Shown here: piece after piece, positions 1 to 7,697 of the stretch
Position numbering within the stretch: the stretch's first letter is position 1
Layout of the letters: every line of letters starts with the position of its first letter
From: an uncultured Collinsella sp.
Lineage (GTDB): Bacteria > Actinomycetota > Coriobacteriia > Coriobacteriales > Coriobacteriaceae
DNA length: 22,017 bases
Direction: 5' to 3'
NCBI GenBank assembly: GCA_900548935.1
Contig: URMR01000015.1
Coordinates: 1-22,017, forward strand
Program-made: the position numbers and the translations under genes
The notes under the pieces: model-generated
Database searches by the model: none
What the model was told of the DNA's origin: nothing
The model's input: only the letters and a program-made list of their open reading frames with translations

Positions 1-60
1 CGGTCTTTCATGCAGCAGGGGCTCTCAATGTTTTTATGTCCTGCTCATATCGTCTCTGCC

Positions 61-175
61 GACAGTTGGGGACAGTTCTAGTCGTTGGGGACGTTCTTAA
101 ACGACTAGTCATTTAAGTACGTCCCCAATGAGTAGTCATTTAAGTACGTCCCCAATGAGTACCCAATGAGTATGT
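61..175. repeat. Palindromic dispersed repeat, family A, copy 1
   Basis: An inverted repeat has arms at 85-101 and 112-128 (TTGGGGACGTTCTTAAA against TTTAAGTACGTCCCCAA, one mismatch) around a short loop containing the palindrome GACTAGTC. The right half is tandemly duplicated with a 27-bp period (107-133 and 134-160), followed by a third partial CCCAATGAGT. A related palindrome lies near 8646-8689. No ORF is associated. Nothing recognisable was seen in 1-60. Confidence 0.8.
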
Positions 176-210
176 GGGGAAGCAGATTTTTCCGTTCGGC
201 GATTTGTGTC

Positions 211-240
211 TTGAAAAATGTATATAACGACTATAACGTA
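211..240 (+). promoter_or_regulatory. Candidate promoter/operator of the EamA gene (TATAACG pair)
   Basis: TATAACGA at 223-230 and TATAACGT at 232-239 form a close direct repeat just upstream of the transporter gene. The second copy is the reverse complement of ACGTTATA, which also occurs in front of the PTS operon (1509-1516) and the gntR gene (7648-7655). TTGAAA at 211-216 and TATAAC at 232-237 could be -35 and -10 boxes, but the 15-bp spacer is short. The operator role is inferred from the shared motif. Confidence 0.4.
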
Positions 241-278
241 GTATGAAACATATTGGAAACAATACCGAGGAGGCTGCG

Positions 279-1361
279 TTGAAGAAAAGCAATCTGGGCT
301 ATGTGCTGGTGCTAATCGCCGCGCTTATGTGGGGCAGCATCGGAATCTTTGTAAACGGCATCTCGGCCATGGGCGTTTCGTCCCAGAGCATGGCTGCCTT
401 TCGCTTGTTGGTCGGAGCGCTTATCTTGGCGCCGGTCCTGATGTTTATGGGCTGCCGTCCGGGTGAGGGGTCTACCGTGGCTCAGGGTCCGCTGGCCCTG
501 TTCAAGGCAAGCCCTAAAGAGCTTGTTCCCTGCGCGCTTGTCGGTATCGTCGGTTTGGCCGCCGCCAACACCTGCTATTACGAGTGCATGCGCGAGGTGG
601 GTATGTCTACGGCCTCGGTGCTGCTCTACACCTCGCCGGTGTTTGGCGTCATGCTCGGCCGCGTGCTTTATCGCGAGGACGTGACCCCCAACAAGCTCGT
701 TGCCATTGTCTTTAACATCGTTGGCTGCGTGCTTGCAGTGACCAATGGCGACCTTTCCGGTTTCCATTTTTCGGTTTGGGGCGTCACGTCGGGCGTGATT
801 GCAGGTCTTTGTGGTGCGTCGCTCGCGGTGTTTAGCCGGATAGCAACCAAGACGGTCCACCCGCTGGCTGTCACGTTTTGGGGCTTTGTTTTTGGCGGTG
901 CGGTTATGGCGGCTATCGCGGCTCCGTGGCCGGATGTCGCCGCGGCAATGTCGCCACAGCTGCTGCTGCTGTTCCTTGGCTTTGGACTCATCCCCACAGC
1001 CGTGGCTTACATCTTGTATATGCAGGGTCTGTCCATGGGGCTCGAGACATCGAAAGTTCCCGTCGTAATGTCTTTCGAGACGGTCGTCACCGTACTGGTG
1101 GGCATTGGTGTCTACGCCGAGCCCGCCGGCGCGATCAAGGTCCTGGGCATCGTGCTGGTGCTCGCGTCCATCCTGATCATGAACACCGACTTCTCCAAGC
1201 TGCGCAACAGTGTGTTTGTCGGTCATGTTGTTGAGAGCATGACCTTTAAGCCCAACGCGTGGTGGACCGAAAAATCTCAGGACATGGATCTGTTTAAGGA
1301 ACGCACCGGCATCGCGCTGGAGCCCACCGTGCAGGAAAGCCCCTGGTACTTCGTGCGATAG
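279..1361 (+). CDS. EamA/DMT-family transporter
   Basis: Probable inner-membrane exporter of the drug/metabolite transporter superfamily. It opens with a typical EamA segment (IAALMWGSIGIFV) and alternates hydrophobic helices, about ten in all, in two EamA halves up to about residue 300. A hydrophilic tail of about 60 residues (ending SPWYFVR) follows, which is longer than usual. I chose the TTG at 279 because GAGGAGG at 267-273 sits 5 bases before it; an in-frame ATG at 243 would add 12 residues but has no ribosome site. It shares the ACGTTATA motif with the PTS operon, so it may export a product of that pathway such as a released amino acid. That role is inference, as DMT substrates cannot be read from sequence. 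Confidence 0.85.
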   Translation: MKKSNLGYVLVLIAALMWGSIGIFVNGISAMGVSSQSMAAFRLLVGALILAPVLMFMGCRPGEGSTVAQGPLALFKASPKELVPCALVGIVGLAAANTCYYECMREVGMSTASVLLYTSPVFGVMLGRVLYREDVTPNKLVAIVFNIVGCVLAVTNGDLSGFHFSVWGVTSGVIAGLCGASLAVFSRIATKTVHPLAVTFWGFVFGGAVMAAIAAPWPDVAAAMSPQLLLLFLGFGLIPTAVAYILYMQGLSMGLETSKVPVVMSFETVVTVLVGIGVYAEPAGAIKVLGIVLVLASILIMNTDFSKLRNSVFVGHVVESMTFKPNAWWTEKSQDMDLFKERTGIALEPTVQESPWYFVR

Positions 1362-1507
1362 AGGATTGTGCGCGGCGTCTGACCTGGGGTTATCCAGCCA
1401 GCGCCGGCCTATCCAGCCCCAACGTTTCAAGTACGTTAAACCCGTCAACGGTCGATTTTCACCCGCGAACGGTCTTTATACTAATTAGCAATATAAGCAA
1501 CGTATAA

Positions 1508-1528
1508 GACGTTATAATGACCATAACG
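1508..1528 (+). promoter_or_regulatory. PTS operon -10 box overlapped by a candidate GntR operator
   Basis: CGTTATAATGACCATAACG at 1510-1528 is an imperfect palindrome (CGTTAT and ATAACG are exact inverted arms) and contains a perfect -10 hexamer TATAAT at 1513-1518. No convincing -35 was found 16-18 bp upstream. GACGTTATA at 1508-1516 is identical to 7647-7655 in front of the GntR gene. A repressor bound here would cover the start of transcription. The region 1362-1507 shows no gene; the spaced repeat ACGGTC occurs at about 1448 and 1469. Confidence 0.5.
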
Positions 1529-1544
1529 AAAAGGAGGAGGCAAG

Positions 1545-2468
1545 ATGAATCAGATCATTCTCGCATCTCATGGCGGCCTGGCCGCAGGCGCCAAAGACAC
1601 GCTCGAGATGGTTCTCGGCGACGTGTCGAACGTCCACGTCGTGTCGCTTGCTCGTGACGACAAGGAGCCCATCACCAATAAGGTGGACGCCATGATCGCC
1701 ACGTTCAACGCGGACGACACCGTCTATGTGCTGACCGATATGCTCGGCAGCTCGGTCAACAACAGCATGGTCGAGCTTTCCAAGAACGGCACGAAGTTCA
1801 CGGTTGTCAGCGGTTTCAACATCCCGCTGGCGCTCACGCTCGCTATGAGCCCCGTCCCCGTCAAGGGCGCCGAGCTCGCGGCCCTCATCAACGAGGCCCG
1901 CACCGGTCTGACTAACCCCAACGCACCGGTCGAGGCCGCTGCGGCTCCCGCCAAGAAGGCCAAGGCGCCCCGTCACAGCTCCGGTCCCGCCAAGATCGTC
2001 CTCGCACGTCTTGACTACCGTCTGCTGCACGGCCAGGTCGTCTTTACCTGGACCACCAAGGTTCAGGCCGAGCGCATCATCGTCGTCGACAACGCTGCCG
2101 CCAACGATGACATCAAGAAGGGCGCTCTTAAGCTGGCCAAGCCCCAGGGCGTGCGTCTGAACGTCTTCACCGTCGAGCGTGCCCTCGCCAAGATGGACAA
2201 GCTCAACACCCTCGGCGAGCGCGTCATGTTCGTCTTTGGCAACACCGCCGAGATGCTGCAGTTCTGCCAGGGCTACAAGCTCGACGCCATCAACCTGGGC
2301 GCCACCGCCAACCACGACGGTGCCGATCAGGTCGGCGGCAAGGACAGCTCCGTCTTCCTCGACGCCACCCAGAAGGCCGACGTCAACCAGCTGCTCGACA
2401 TGGGCATCAAGCTCTACGTCCAGCAGACCCCTACGTATCAGAGCGTCGACATCGACGCCAAGCTGTAA
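1545..2468 (+). CDS. PTS mannose/fructose/sorbose-family IIAB component
   Basis: Cytoplasmic phosphotransfer subunit of a mannose-class phosphotransferase permease, 307 aa, with both domains fused as in ManX. The IIA domain spans about residues 1-125, with the phospho-accepting His9 in ILASHGG and the LTDMLGSSVNNS region. An Ala/Lys/Pro-rich linker covers about 126-148. The IIB domain spans about 149-307, with RLDYRLLHGQV carrying the predicted phospho-His162. A strong AAGGAGGAGG site precedes the ATG. It is first in an operon with IIC (36 bp on) and IID. Phosphate passes from HPr to His9, then His162, then the incoming sugar. The substrate is not determined by sequence; the downstream FrlB-like deglycase points to a glycated amine. 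Confidence 0.93.
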   Translation: MNQIILASHGGLAAGAKDTLEMVLGDVSNVHVVSLARDDKEPITNKVDAMIATFNADDTVYVLTDMLGSSVNNSMVELSKNGTKFTVVSGFNIPLALTLAMSPVPVKGAELAALINEARTGLTNPNAPVEAAAAPAKKAKAPRHSSGPAKIVLARLDYRLLHGQVVFTWTTKVQAERIIVVDNAAANDDIKKGALKLAKPQGVRLNVFTVERALAKMDKLNTLGERVMFVFGNTAEMLQFCQGYKLDAINLGATANHDGADQVGGKDSSVFLDATQKADVNQLLDMGIKLYVQQTPTYQSVDIDAKL

Positions 2469-2504
2469 TCAACCAGGCTTTTGCCTGACTGAAAGGAGAA
2501 GGGT

Positions 2505-3299
2505 ATGAATACGTTCATCAGTGCGGTGCTCGTCGGCCTCGTCGGCGTGTTCTGCATGTGGGACTCCCGCCTGCTCGGTCGTCTTAACTTCGAGCAGCCC
2601 CTCGTTGGCGCTACGCTCGTCGGTCTGCTGCTGGGCGATGTGCCCACCGGCCTTGCCGTCGGTGCCGCCGTCGAGCTCGTGTCCATGGGCCTGGTGCAGG
2701 TCGGCGCCGCCGTTCCGCCCGATATGGTCCTGGGCGGCATCGTGGCCGCTGCCTTTGCGTGCCTGACCGATGCTTCCGCCGAGACCGCCATGACGATCGC
2801 CATCCCGGTCGCCGTCCTGGGTCAGCTCCTCGGCATCGTGTTCCGTTCCATCATCGCCGCCCTCACCCATGTGGCCGATAGCGCGATCGATAACGGAAAG
2901 TTCAAGACCGCCTACCGTATGCACATCTGCGCCGGCTCCGGTCTGTACGCCGTCATGTACTTCCTGCCGATCTTCCTCGCCGTCTTTGTTGGCACCGACC
3001 TGGTTCAGGCCATCGTCAACATGGTTCCCGAGTGGCTGTCCACTGGTCTTAACGTTTCGACCAAGATCATGACCGCCTACGGCTTGGCCCTGCTGCTCAC
3101 CATGATGATCAAGAAGGGTATGACTCCGTTCCTGTTCATCGGTTTCCTGCTCGCCGCTTACCTCAACCTGTCCGTCATCGCGGTCGCTCTGATCGGTGTG
3201 TGCCTGGCTGTCGTCTTCATGGGCTTCAAGTTCAACGGTTCCCATGCAGCCGCCGGTGTCGATTCCGACTACGATCCGCTCGAAGACGACGAAGACTAA
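2505..3299 (+). CDS. PTS mannose/fructose/sorbose-family IIC component
   Basis: Integral membrane subunit of the mannose-class permease (EII-Sor family, ManY-like), 264 aa, the usual length. Almost the whole protein is hydrophobic helices with conserved-looking segments such as PLVGATLVGLLLGD and GAAVPPDMVLGG. The C-terminus is short, acidic and cytoplasmic (DPLEDDED). With IID it forms the translocation channel and sugar site. A GAAAGGAGAAGGG ribosome site precedes the ATG. The IID gene starts 13 bp after its stop, so the two are co-transcribed and probably made in equal amounts. Confidence 0.93.
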   Translation: MNTFISAVLVGLVGVFCMWDSRLLGRLNFEQPLVGATLVGLLLGDVPTGLAVGAAVELVSMGLVQVGAAVPPDMVLGGIVAAAFACLTDASAETAMTIAIPVAVLGQLLGIVFRSIIAALTHVADSAIDNGKFKTAYRMHICAGSGLYAVMYFLPIFLAVFVGTDLVQAIVNMVPEWLSTGLNVSTKIMTAYGLALLLTMMIKKGMTPFLFIGFLLAAYLNLSVIAVALIGVCLAVVFMGFKFNGSHAAAGVDSDYDPLEDDED

Positions 3300-3312
3300 G
3301 GAGGAACACACT

Positions 3313-4146
3313 ATGGCAACCGCAACCAAGGACGTGTCCCTGAACAAGAAGGTCAGCCAGTTCTTCTGGCGCTCCTGGGCCATCCAGGCCTCTTGGAACT
3401 ACGAGCGTCAGATGAACATGGGCTTCCTCTACGGTATGGTTCCCACGCTCGATCGCCTCTATCCGGATGAGTCCGACCCCAAGCAGCTCGCTGCTAAGAA
3501 AGAGGCTTACCACCGTCACATGGCGTTCTACAACTGCACCCCGCAGACGAGCGCTTTCATTCTGGGCCTCTCCGCCTCCATGGAGGAGGAGTACGCCAAG
3601 GATCCCGAGAACTTCGATCCCGATTCGATCAACGCGGTCAAGACCTCCCTCATGGGTCCGCTTTCCGGCATCGGTGACTCCTTCTTCCAGGGCACCATCC
3701 GCGTTATCGCCTTTGGCCTGGGCGTTCAGCTGGCTCAGCAGGGCTCCATCATGGGCCCGATCCTGGCCATGCTCATCTCCATCGTCCCCTCTGTGCTGAT
3801 CACTTGGTTCGCAGCCAAGATGGGCTATCAGGGCGGCCACGAGTACCTGAGCAAGCTTCAGGGCGGCGACCTCATGGAGAAGCTCATGTATGTCTGCGGC
3901 ATCGTGGGTCTTATGTCCGTGGGCGGCATGATCGCCACGCTGATCGGCGCCACCACCCCGCTGCAGTTCGCTGAGGGCACCGTCGTGATCCAGGACATCC
4001 TGGACGGCATGATGCCCCAGATGATCTCCCTTGGCCTCACCGGCCTTATGTACTGGCTCATCAAGAAGAACGTCAACACCGGTTGGCTTCTCGTGATCGC
4101 CATCGTGGGCGGCATCGCCCTCTCCGCGGCCGGCATCCTGGCCTAG
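3313..4146 (+). CDS. PTS mannose/fructose/sorbose-family IID component
   Basis: Second membrane subunit of the mannose-class permease (EIID, ManZ-like), 277 aa. The N-terminal half is amphipathic with the family signatures FFWRSWAIQASWNYERQM and GPLSGIGDSFFQGT; hydrophobic helices occupy the C-terminal third, ending in GGIALSAAGILA. The start is the ATG after AAGGAGGAACACACT; an earlier in-frame start would overlap the IIC gene and lacks a ribosome site. It ends the PTS block. The next gene follows after 197 bp containing two hairpins, so expression of the deglycase may be reduced or separately processed. Confidence 0.93.
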   Translation: MATATKDVSLNKKVSQFFWRSWAIQASWNYERQMNMGFLYGMVPTLDRLYPDESDPKQLAAKKEAYHRHMAFYNCTPQTSAFILGLSASMEEEYAKDPENFDPDSINAVKTSLMGPLSGIGDSFFQGTIRVIAFGLGVQLAQQGSIMGPILAMLISIVPSVLITWFAAKMGYQGGHEYLSKLQGGDLMEKLMYVCGIVGLMSVGGMIATLIGATTPLQFAEGTVVIQDILDGMMPQMISLGLTGLMYWLIKKNVNTGWLLVIAIVGGIALSAAGILA

Positions 4147-4180
4147 TCGCGACCAAGCGTCTAACCGCTTTCCCCCGGGG

Positions 4181-4211
4181 GCCTGCCTGGCATCCCATAC
4201 CCCAGGCAGGC
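4181..4211 (+). terminator. Hairpin after the PTS genes (possible weak terminator)
   Basis: GCCTGCCTGG (4181-4190) pairs perfectly with CCAGGCAGGC (4202-4211) over 10 bp. Only a C/T-mixed stretch follows, not a clean U-tract. It could be a weak terminator, a processing site or a 3'-end stabiliser between the PTS genes and the SIS gene. Confidence 0.45.
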
Positions 4212-4225
4212 TTCCATCCCTATAC

Positions 4226-4251
4226 GTGACAAAGGGCAGTCCCTTTGTCAC
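4226..4251. repeat. Short perfect inverted repeat between IID and the SIS gene
   Basis: GTGACAAAGGG (4226-4236) and CCCTTTGTCAC (4241-4251) form an 11-bp perfect stem with a CAGT loop. No U-tract follows. Its function is unknown; it may be another dispersed palindrome or an RNA element in the PTS-SIS spacer. Confidence 0.6.
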
Positions 4252-4343
4252 ATCCTCAACGGGCCGGCGACTCGGTCCAAACCACGGCAACCCTGCGAGC
4301 GCCCGGCAATGTGGCGCCGCAAAAATCGAAAGGAATGTGTCAG

Positions 4344-5327
4344 ATGTACGAGATCGACCTTAACCTCCCTAAGCAGATCGTCGCTGACGTCCTGTCCAAC
4401 CACGAGATCCACAGCGTCGCCTTCGTCGGCTGCGGTGCTTCCATGTCCGACCTCTACCCCGCCAAGTACTTCCTGGCCAACAACACGGACAAGCTGAACG
4501 TTCAGATCTTCACCGCTAACGAGTTCAACTACGACACGCCCTCCTGGGTCAACGAGCACACCTTCGTGATCACCTGCTCCCTCGGTGGCTCCACGCCCGA
4601 GACCGTCGAGGCCAACAAGACCGCCAAGAAGCACAACTGCCCGGTCGTCTCCCTCACCAACAAGGCTGGCTCCGCTCTGACCGTCGACGCTGACTACGTC
4701 ATCGTTCACGGCTTCCACGCCAACTTCGCTGCCAAGTGCGAGAAGCCCGGCTACGCCATCGCTCTTGCTGTCGAGATCCTTCAGCAGACCGAGGGCTATG
4801 ACCACTACGAGGACATGATCACCGGCCTCACCAACGTCTTCGAGCTCTGCGAGAACGCCGCTCAGCACTGCAAGAAGCTCGCCAAGAAGTTCGCCGAGGA
4901 CTTCAAGGACGACAAGATGATCTACTTCATGGCTTCCGGTGCCTCCGAGAAGATGGCTTATTCTCACGCCGCCTTCCTGTTCACCGAGATGCAGTGGATC
5001 GACGCCGCCGCCTACAACACCGGCGAGTACTTCCACGGCCCGTTCGAGGTTTCCACCGAGGGTAAGCCCTACGTCTTCTTCATGTCCGATGGCGCTACCC
5101 GTCCGATGGACGCCCGCGCCCTCACCTTCCTTAAGCGCATGGGCGCCAAGGTCGCTCTGATCGACTCCAAGGACTACGGCCTGGCCGACGCCGTGCCCGC
5201 GAGCGTCGTCACCTACTTCAACCCGCTGCTGCACCTCGCCGTTATGCGCGAGTACGGCAACCAGATCGCCGAGGCCCGTCAGCACCCGCTGACCATGCGT
5301 CGCTACATGTGGAAGCTTTCCTACTAA
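4344..5327 (+). CDS. SIS-domain protein, FrlB/FraB-like sugar-phosphate deglycase
   Basis: Predicted cytosolic enzyme that splits a 6-phosphorylated Amadori-type compound into hexose 6-phosphate and a free amine. It is 327 aa with two SIS domains (about 15-150 and 185-310). The phosphate-binding Ser/Thr loops include CSLGGSTPETVE at 78-89. TEMQW and GEYFHGPFE place Glu215 and His231 16 residues apart, the spacing of the catalytic Glu and His described for FraB and also present in E. coli FrlB. The C-terminus HPLTMRRYMWKLSY matches the FrlB-type ending. GAAAGGA lies 9 bases before the ATG; an upstream ATG at 4335 directly abuts that site and is less likely. Its place after a mannose-family PTS resembles the Salmonella gfr operon. 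AgaS-type isomerase activity is the alternative. Confidence 0.8.
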   Translation: MYEIDLNLPKQIVADVLSNHEIHSVAFVGCGASMSDLYPAKYFLANNTDKLNVQIFTANEFNYDTPSWVNEHTFVITCSLGGSTPETVEANKTAKKHNCPVVSLTNKAGSALTVDADYVIVHGFHANFAAKCEKPGYAIALAVEILQQTEGYDHYEDMITGLTNVFELCENAAQHCKKLAKKFAEDFKDDKMIYFMASGASEKMAYSHAAFLFTEMQWIDAAAYNTGEYFHGPFEVSTEGKPYVFFMSDGATRPMDARALTFLKRMGAKVALIDSKDYGLADAVPASVVTYFNPLLHLAVMREYGNQIAEARQHPLTMRRYMWKLSY

Positions 5328-5361
5328 TCACAAGTAAGTAGACCTTACGGGTTGATTGAGA

Positions 5362-5398
5362 GGGGATGGGGTTTGCGCCCCGTCCCCTTTTTTTCTTT
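5362..5398 (+). terminator. Rho-independent terminator after the SIS gene
   Basis: GGGGATGGGG and CCCCGTCCCC form a 10-bp stem (one G-U pair) with a six-base loop, followed by TTTTTTTCTTT. This is a strong intrinsic terminator that closes the PTS-deglycase transcript. Confidence 0.9.
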
Positions 5399-5425
5399 GG
5401 GGAGGGCGTGTCTGTCGCGTCGCAA

Positions 5426-5471
5426 ACCCCAGATAAAACCTACCAAAATAAACCTGTCCCTTTTTGGCAGG
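5426..5471 (+). repeat. Leader-associated repeat, family B, copy 1
   Basis: CCCCAGATAAAACCTACC begins a roughly 45-bp element ending CTTTTTGGCAGG. CCTACCAAAA pairs with TTTTGGCAGG. The same element occurs at 7561-7605 and, reversed, at 17207-17251. This copy ends only 1-2 bases before the ribosome site of the HAD gene, so it lies in the messenger leader or promoter. Confidence 0.8.
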
Positions 5472-5486
5472 TGGGAGGAGATGCGT

Positions 5487-6116
5487 ATGATCAAGGCAGT
5501 GCTGTTTGATATGGACGGCGTGCTGGTCGATACCGAGTGGTTCTACAACCGTCGTCGCGTGGCGTTTATGGAAGAGAAGGGGTTCCACTTTGACGAGATC
5601 CCCGATCTTTCGGGGTCTAACGAGCCTGCCATTTGGGAGGCACTGGTGCCCGACGATGTTGAGCTGCGCGAGCGCCTGCGCGTGGAGTACAAGCAGGTTT
5701 ATAGCCCGGACCATCCCGTTCCGTATGCCGAGCTGCTCAACGAGCAGACGGAGCCGGTGATGCGCAAGCTGCACGAGCGTGGCGCGAAGTGTGCCATCGC
5801 GAGCTCGTCCTATCGCGAGCTGATTGACGAGCTGGTGGAGATTGCCGGCATCGCCGACGTGCTAGACTACACCATCAGCGGTCACGAGTGCAGTGCGTTT
5901 AAGCCCGACCCCGAGATCTACCTGCGTGCCATGGAGGCGCTGGGGGTGGAGCCTGCCGAATGCCTGGTTATCGAGGACTCGCCTTTGGGCATCGAGGCCG
6001 GCAAGCGCTCCGGCGCCCGCGTCCTGGCGCTGCGTCCGCACGAGGGCGTCAACCTAGATCAGTCCGCCGCCGACGTTGTCATCGACAGCCTGACCGACAT
6101 TTTGGCCGCTTTGTAG
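5487..6116 (+). CDS. HAD-superfamily hydrolase, beta-phosphoglucomutase-like
   Basis: Cytosolic phosphatase or phosphomutase, 209 aa. Motif I FDMDGVLVDTE gives nucleophile Asp8 and Asp10. An alpha-helical cap follows (about 18-85). Motif II is the Ser in IASSSYREL, motif III the Lys in FKPDPEIY, and motif IV the ED of VIEDSPLGIEAG. I chose the ATG at 5487 because GGGAGGAG lies 6 bases upstream; the ATG at 5481 touches that site. It follows the SIS gene after a terminator and a family-B repeat, so it probably has its own promoter. It may dephosphorylate or isomerise a sugar phosphate from the nearby PTS pathway, but HAD substrates cannot be predicted from sequence alone. Confidence 0.85.
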   Translation: MIKAVLFDMDGVLVDTEWFYNRRRVAFMEEKGFHFDEIPDLSGSNEPAIWEALVPDDVELRERLRVEYKQVYSPDHPVPYAELLNEQTEPVMRKLHERGAKCAIASSSYRELIDELVEIAGIADVLDYTISGHECSAFKPDPEIYLRAMEALGVEPAECLVIEDSPLGIEAGKRSGARVLALRPHEGVNLDQSAADVVIDSLTDILAAL

Positions 6117-6213
6117 CGTCAATCCGCCGCGAGAAGCACTGATTCACGCGTCTTTTGCTGCGGATTGGCTTAATTTGTCCTCTATTTGGATTCGTTTGGC
6201 TTCGATTCGGACT

Positions 6214-6333
6214 AAGTGAGTAGACTTTTTGGCGCAGGCCGAGCACAAAACATATCTTCCTTTGTAAAACCGCAGGTCACAGAGGTGGCTATTTTTGGGT
6301 GTGCTCGGCAGATCGTAAGAAGTCTACTCACTT
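6214..6333. repeat. 120-bp nested inverted repeat, family F
   Basis: Outer arms AAGTGAGTAGACTT (6214-6227) and AAGTCTACTCACTT (6320-6333) are exact inverses. Inner arms GCCGAGCACA (6238-6247) and TGTGCTCGGC (6300-6309) are also exact. About 50 bases lie in the apex. No protein fits. It could be a MITE-like element or a structured RNA. It lies in a 354-bp gene-free gap (6117-6470) before the YitT gene. Confidence 0.8.
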
Positions 6334-6416
6334 GGATTTTGCTCTTTGGTCGTGGGGTTGCTGGTCCCGTTTTGGTCGTCGAGAGAGGGCGAATTAAAGC
6401 GCCTCCTCTCGCTCCA

Positions 6417-6425
6417 TGCTACAAT
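6417..6425 (+). promoter_or_regulatory. Extended -10 promoter candidate for the yitT-like gene
   Basis: TGCTACAAT combines a TGn extension with a TACAAT hexamer, about 45 bases before the GTG start. No good -35 box is apparent, which is tolerable for an extended -10 promoter. Confidence 0.4.
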
Positions 6426-6470
6426 CGCGAACATGCCCCACAACTATATCTGCCTTCGAAGGGAGCCTAC

Positions 6471-7478
6471 GTGGCGAACGCCATCGATCAGCTCACGGAC
6501 CGAGTGCTCGTGCTCGGCCGCCTCACCATCGTCCGCCGCGCCATTACTGCCGTGGCGGTCACCATTTCCGCCGTTCTTCAGACATTTCTGATCCAGGCGT
6601 TCATTCAGCCCGCCGACCTGCTTCCGAGCGGTCTTACCGGCGTCGCGGTCCTGCTCGATCGCGTTACCTCGCTGGGCGGCGTTCACATCGACATCTCGCT
6701 CGGTATGCTCGCGCTCAACATCCCTGTGGCGCTCCTATGCTGGAGCGGCATTAGCAAGCGCTTCGTCATCTTCTCGATGATGCAGGTCGTGCTCTCGTCG
6801 CTGTTCCTCAACATCTTTCACTTTTCCCCGTTTTTGGGCGACAAGATCATGCTCATCATTTTTGGCGGCGTGGTCTCGGGTCTGGGCGCTGCCATCGCGC
6901 TCAAGTCCGGCGCATCCACCGGCGGCACCGACTTTATCGCGCTGTGGGTCTCCAACCACACGGGCAAGACCATCTGGGGCGTCATCTTTGGTTTCAACTG
7001 CTTTATCCTGGCGATCTTTGGCTTTATGTTTGGCTGGGACAAGGCGGCGTACTCCATCGTGTTCCAGTTTATTTCGACCAAGACCATCGACAGTTTCTAT
7101 CGTCGCTACGATCGCGTGACGCTGCAGATCACGACGCGCAAGGCAGACGAGGTCATGACCGCCTATGTTGACCATTTTCAGCACGGCATTAGCTGCGCCG
7201 AGGTCGTCGGCGGATATAGCCGCGAAAAGATGTACCTGCTGAACACCGTTGTCTCGACCTACGAGAGCCAGGACATTATCAAGCTGGTGTGCGACGTTGA
7301 TCCAGACGCCGTGATCAACGTATTCCACACGCTCAACTTTGTGGGCGGCTGGTGGGGTGGTCATGTCGACGAGCCCATGCCCACGGCCGTACCCGATCCC
7401 GACAAGCCCGCACGTATGGCCAGCAGGCGGGCGCACCTCTGCGAGCAGGACAGCCTGCAGCAGGACGACGGCAAGTAG
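6471..7478 (+). CDS. YitT family membrane protein (DUF161/DUF2179)
   Basis: Predicted inner-membrane protein of unknown transport role, 335 aa. The first 200 residues hold about five to six hydrophobic helices with the glycine-rich family region (GGVVSGLGAAIALKSGASTG, then GTDFIA). The C-terminal DUF2179 domain (about 215-300) includes FQHGISCAEVVGGYSREKM and a DPDAVINVFHTLNFVGGWW ending. A soluble tail of about 35 residues follows. The GTG at 6471 is preferred because GAAGGGAG lies about 8 bases upstream and the protein then starts in register with homologues; an earlier in-frame start would run back through the 120-bp inverted repeat. It is a single-gene unit with its own terminator. I infer no link to the sugar pathway. 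Confidence 0.88.
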   Translation: MANAIDQLTDRVLVLGRLTIVRRAITAVAVTISAVLQTFLIQAFIQPADLLPSGLTGVAVLLDRVTSLGGVHIDISLGMLALNIPVALLCWSGISKRFVIFSMMQVVLSSLFLNIFHFSPFLGDKIMLIIFGGVVSGLGAAIALKSGASTGGTDFIALWVSNHTGKTIWGVIFGFNCFILAIFGFMFGWDKAAYSIVFQFISTKTIDSFYRRYDRVTLQITTRKADEVMTAYVDHFQHGISCAEVVGGYSREKMYLLNTVVSTYESQDIIKLVCDVDPDAVINVFHTLNFVGGWWGGHVDEPMPTAVPDPDKPARMASRRAHLCEQDSLQQDDGK

Positions 7479-7518
7479 GGTATTGGCATTTTGTCGGCCC
7501 TGCGCAACCCATCCGAAC

Positions 7519-7559
7519 GAGCCCCTCGAAAGCCCCGTTGCTTTCGAGGGGCTCTCGTT
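7519..7559 (+). terminator. Terminator after the yitT-like gene
   Basis: GAGCCCCTCGAAAG (7519-7532) and CTTTCGAGGGGCTC (7541-7554) form a perfect 14-bp stem with an 8-base loop, followed by TCGTTT. The U-tract is short but the stem is very stable. Confidence 0.75.
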
Positions 7560-7560
7560 T

Positions 7561-7605
7561 GCCCAGATAAAACCTACCAAAATGAAGCTGTCGCTTTTTG
7601 GTAGG
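7561..7605 (+). repeat. Leader-associated repeat, family B, copy 2
   Basis: Starts GCCCAGATAAAACCTACC and ends CTTTTTGGTAGG, with a perfect CCTACCAAAA/TTTTGGTAGG hairpin. It has the same orientation as copy 1 and lies about 90 bp before the gntR gene. Confidence 0.8.
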
Positions 7606-7646
7606 GAGGGTGTATCGTTTTATCAATATGAGGTAACATGAAACTA

Positions 7647-7660
7647 GACGTTATATACGT
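7647..7660 (+). promoter_or_regulatory. Candidate autoregulatory operator of the GntR gene
   Basis: GACGTTATATACGT contains the palindrome ACGT-TATAT-ACGT, and its first nine bases match the PTS promoter motif at 1508-1516. It lies 37 bp before the gntR start codon. The surrounding 7620-7690 is AT-rich, as expected of a promoter. Confidence 0.45.
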
Positions 7661-7697
7661 ATTAGTTATTTCAATATTTCGATAAGAGTGATTAGAT

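Noticed and set aside
3196..3312. Extended start for the IID gene overlapping IIC
   Set aside because: The extension would be translated out of frame from the IIC coding sequence, and the strong AAGGAGG site lies just before the ATG at 3313.
312..5285. Long minus-strand open frames opposite the EamA, PTS and SIS genes (for example 312-1448 and 4248-5285)
   Set aside because: They are shadows of strongly coding plus-strand genes in GC-rich DNA. Their translations are repetitive and rich in His, Asp, Gly or Val, with no domain pattern or ribosome site.
6216..6470. Extended start for the YitT-like gene
   Set aside because: The extra 85 residues translate the 120-bp inverted repeat and are unlike YitT family N-termini; a good ribosome site precedes the GTG at 6471.
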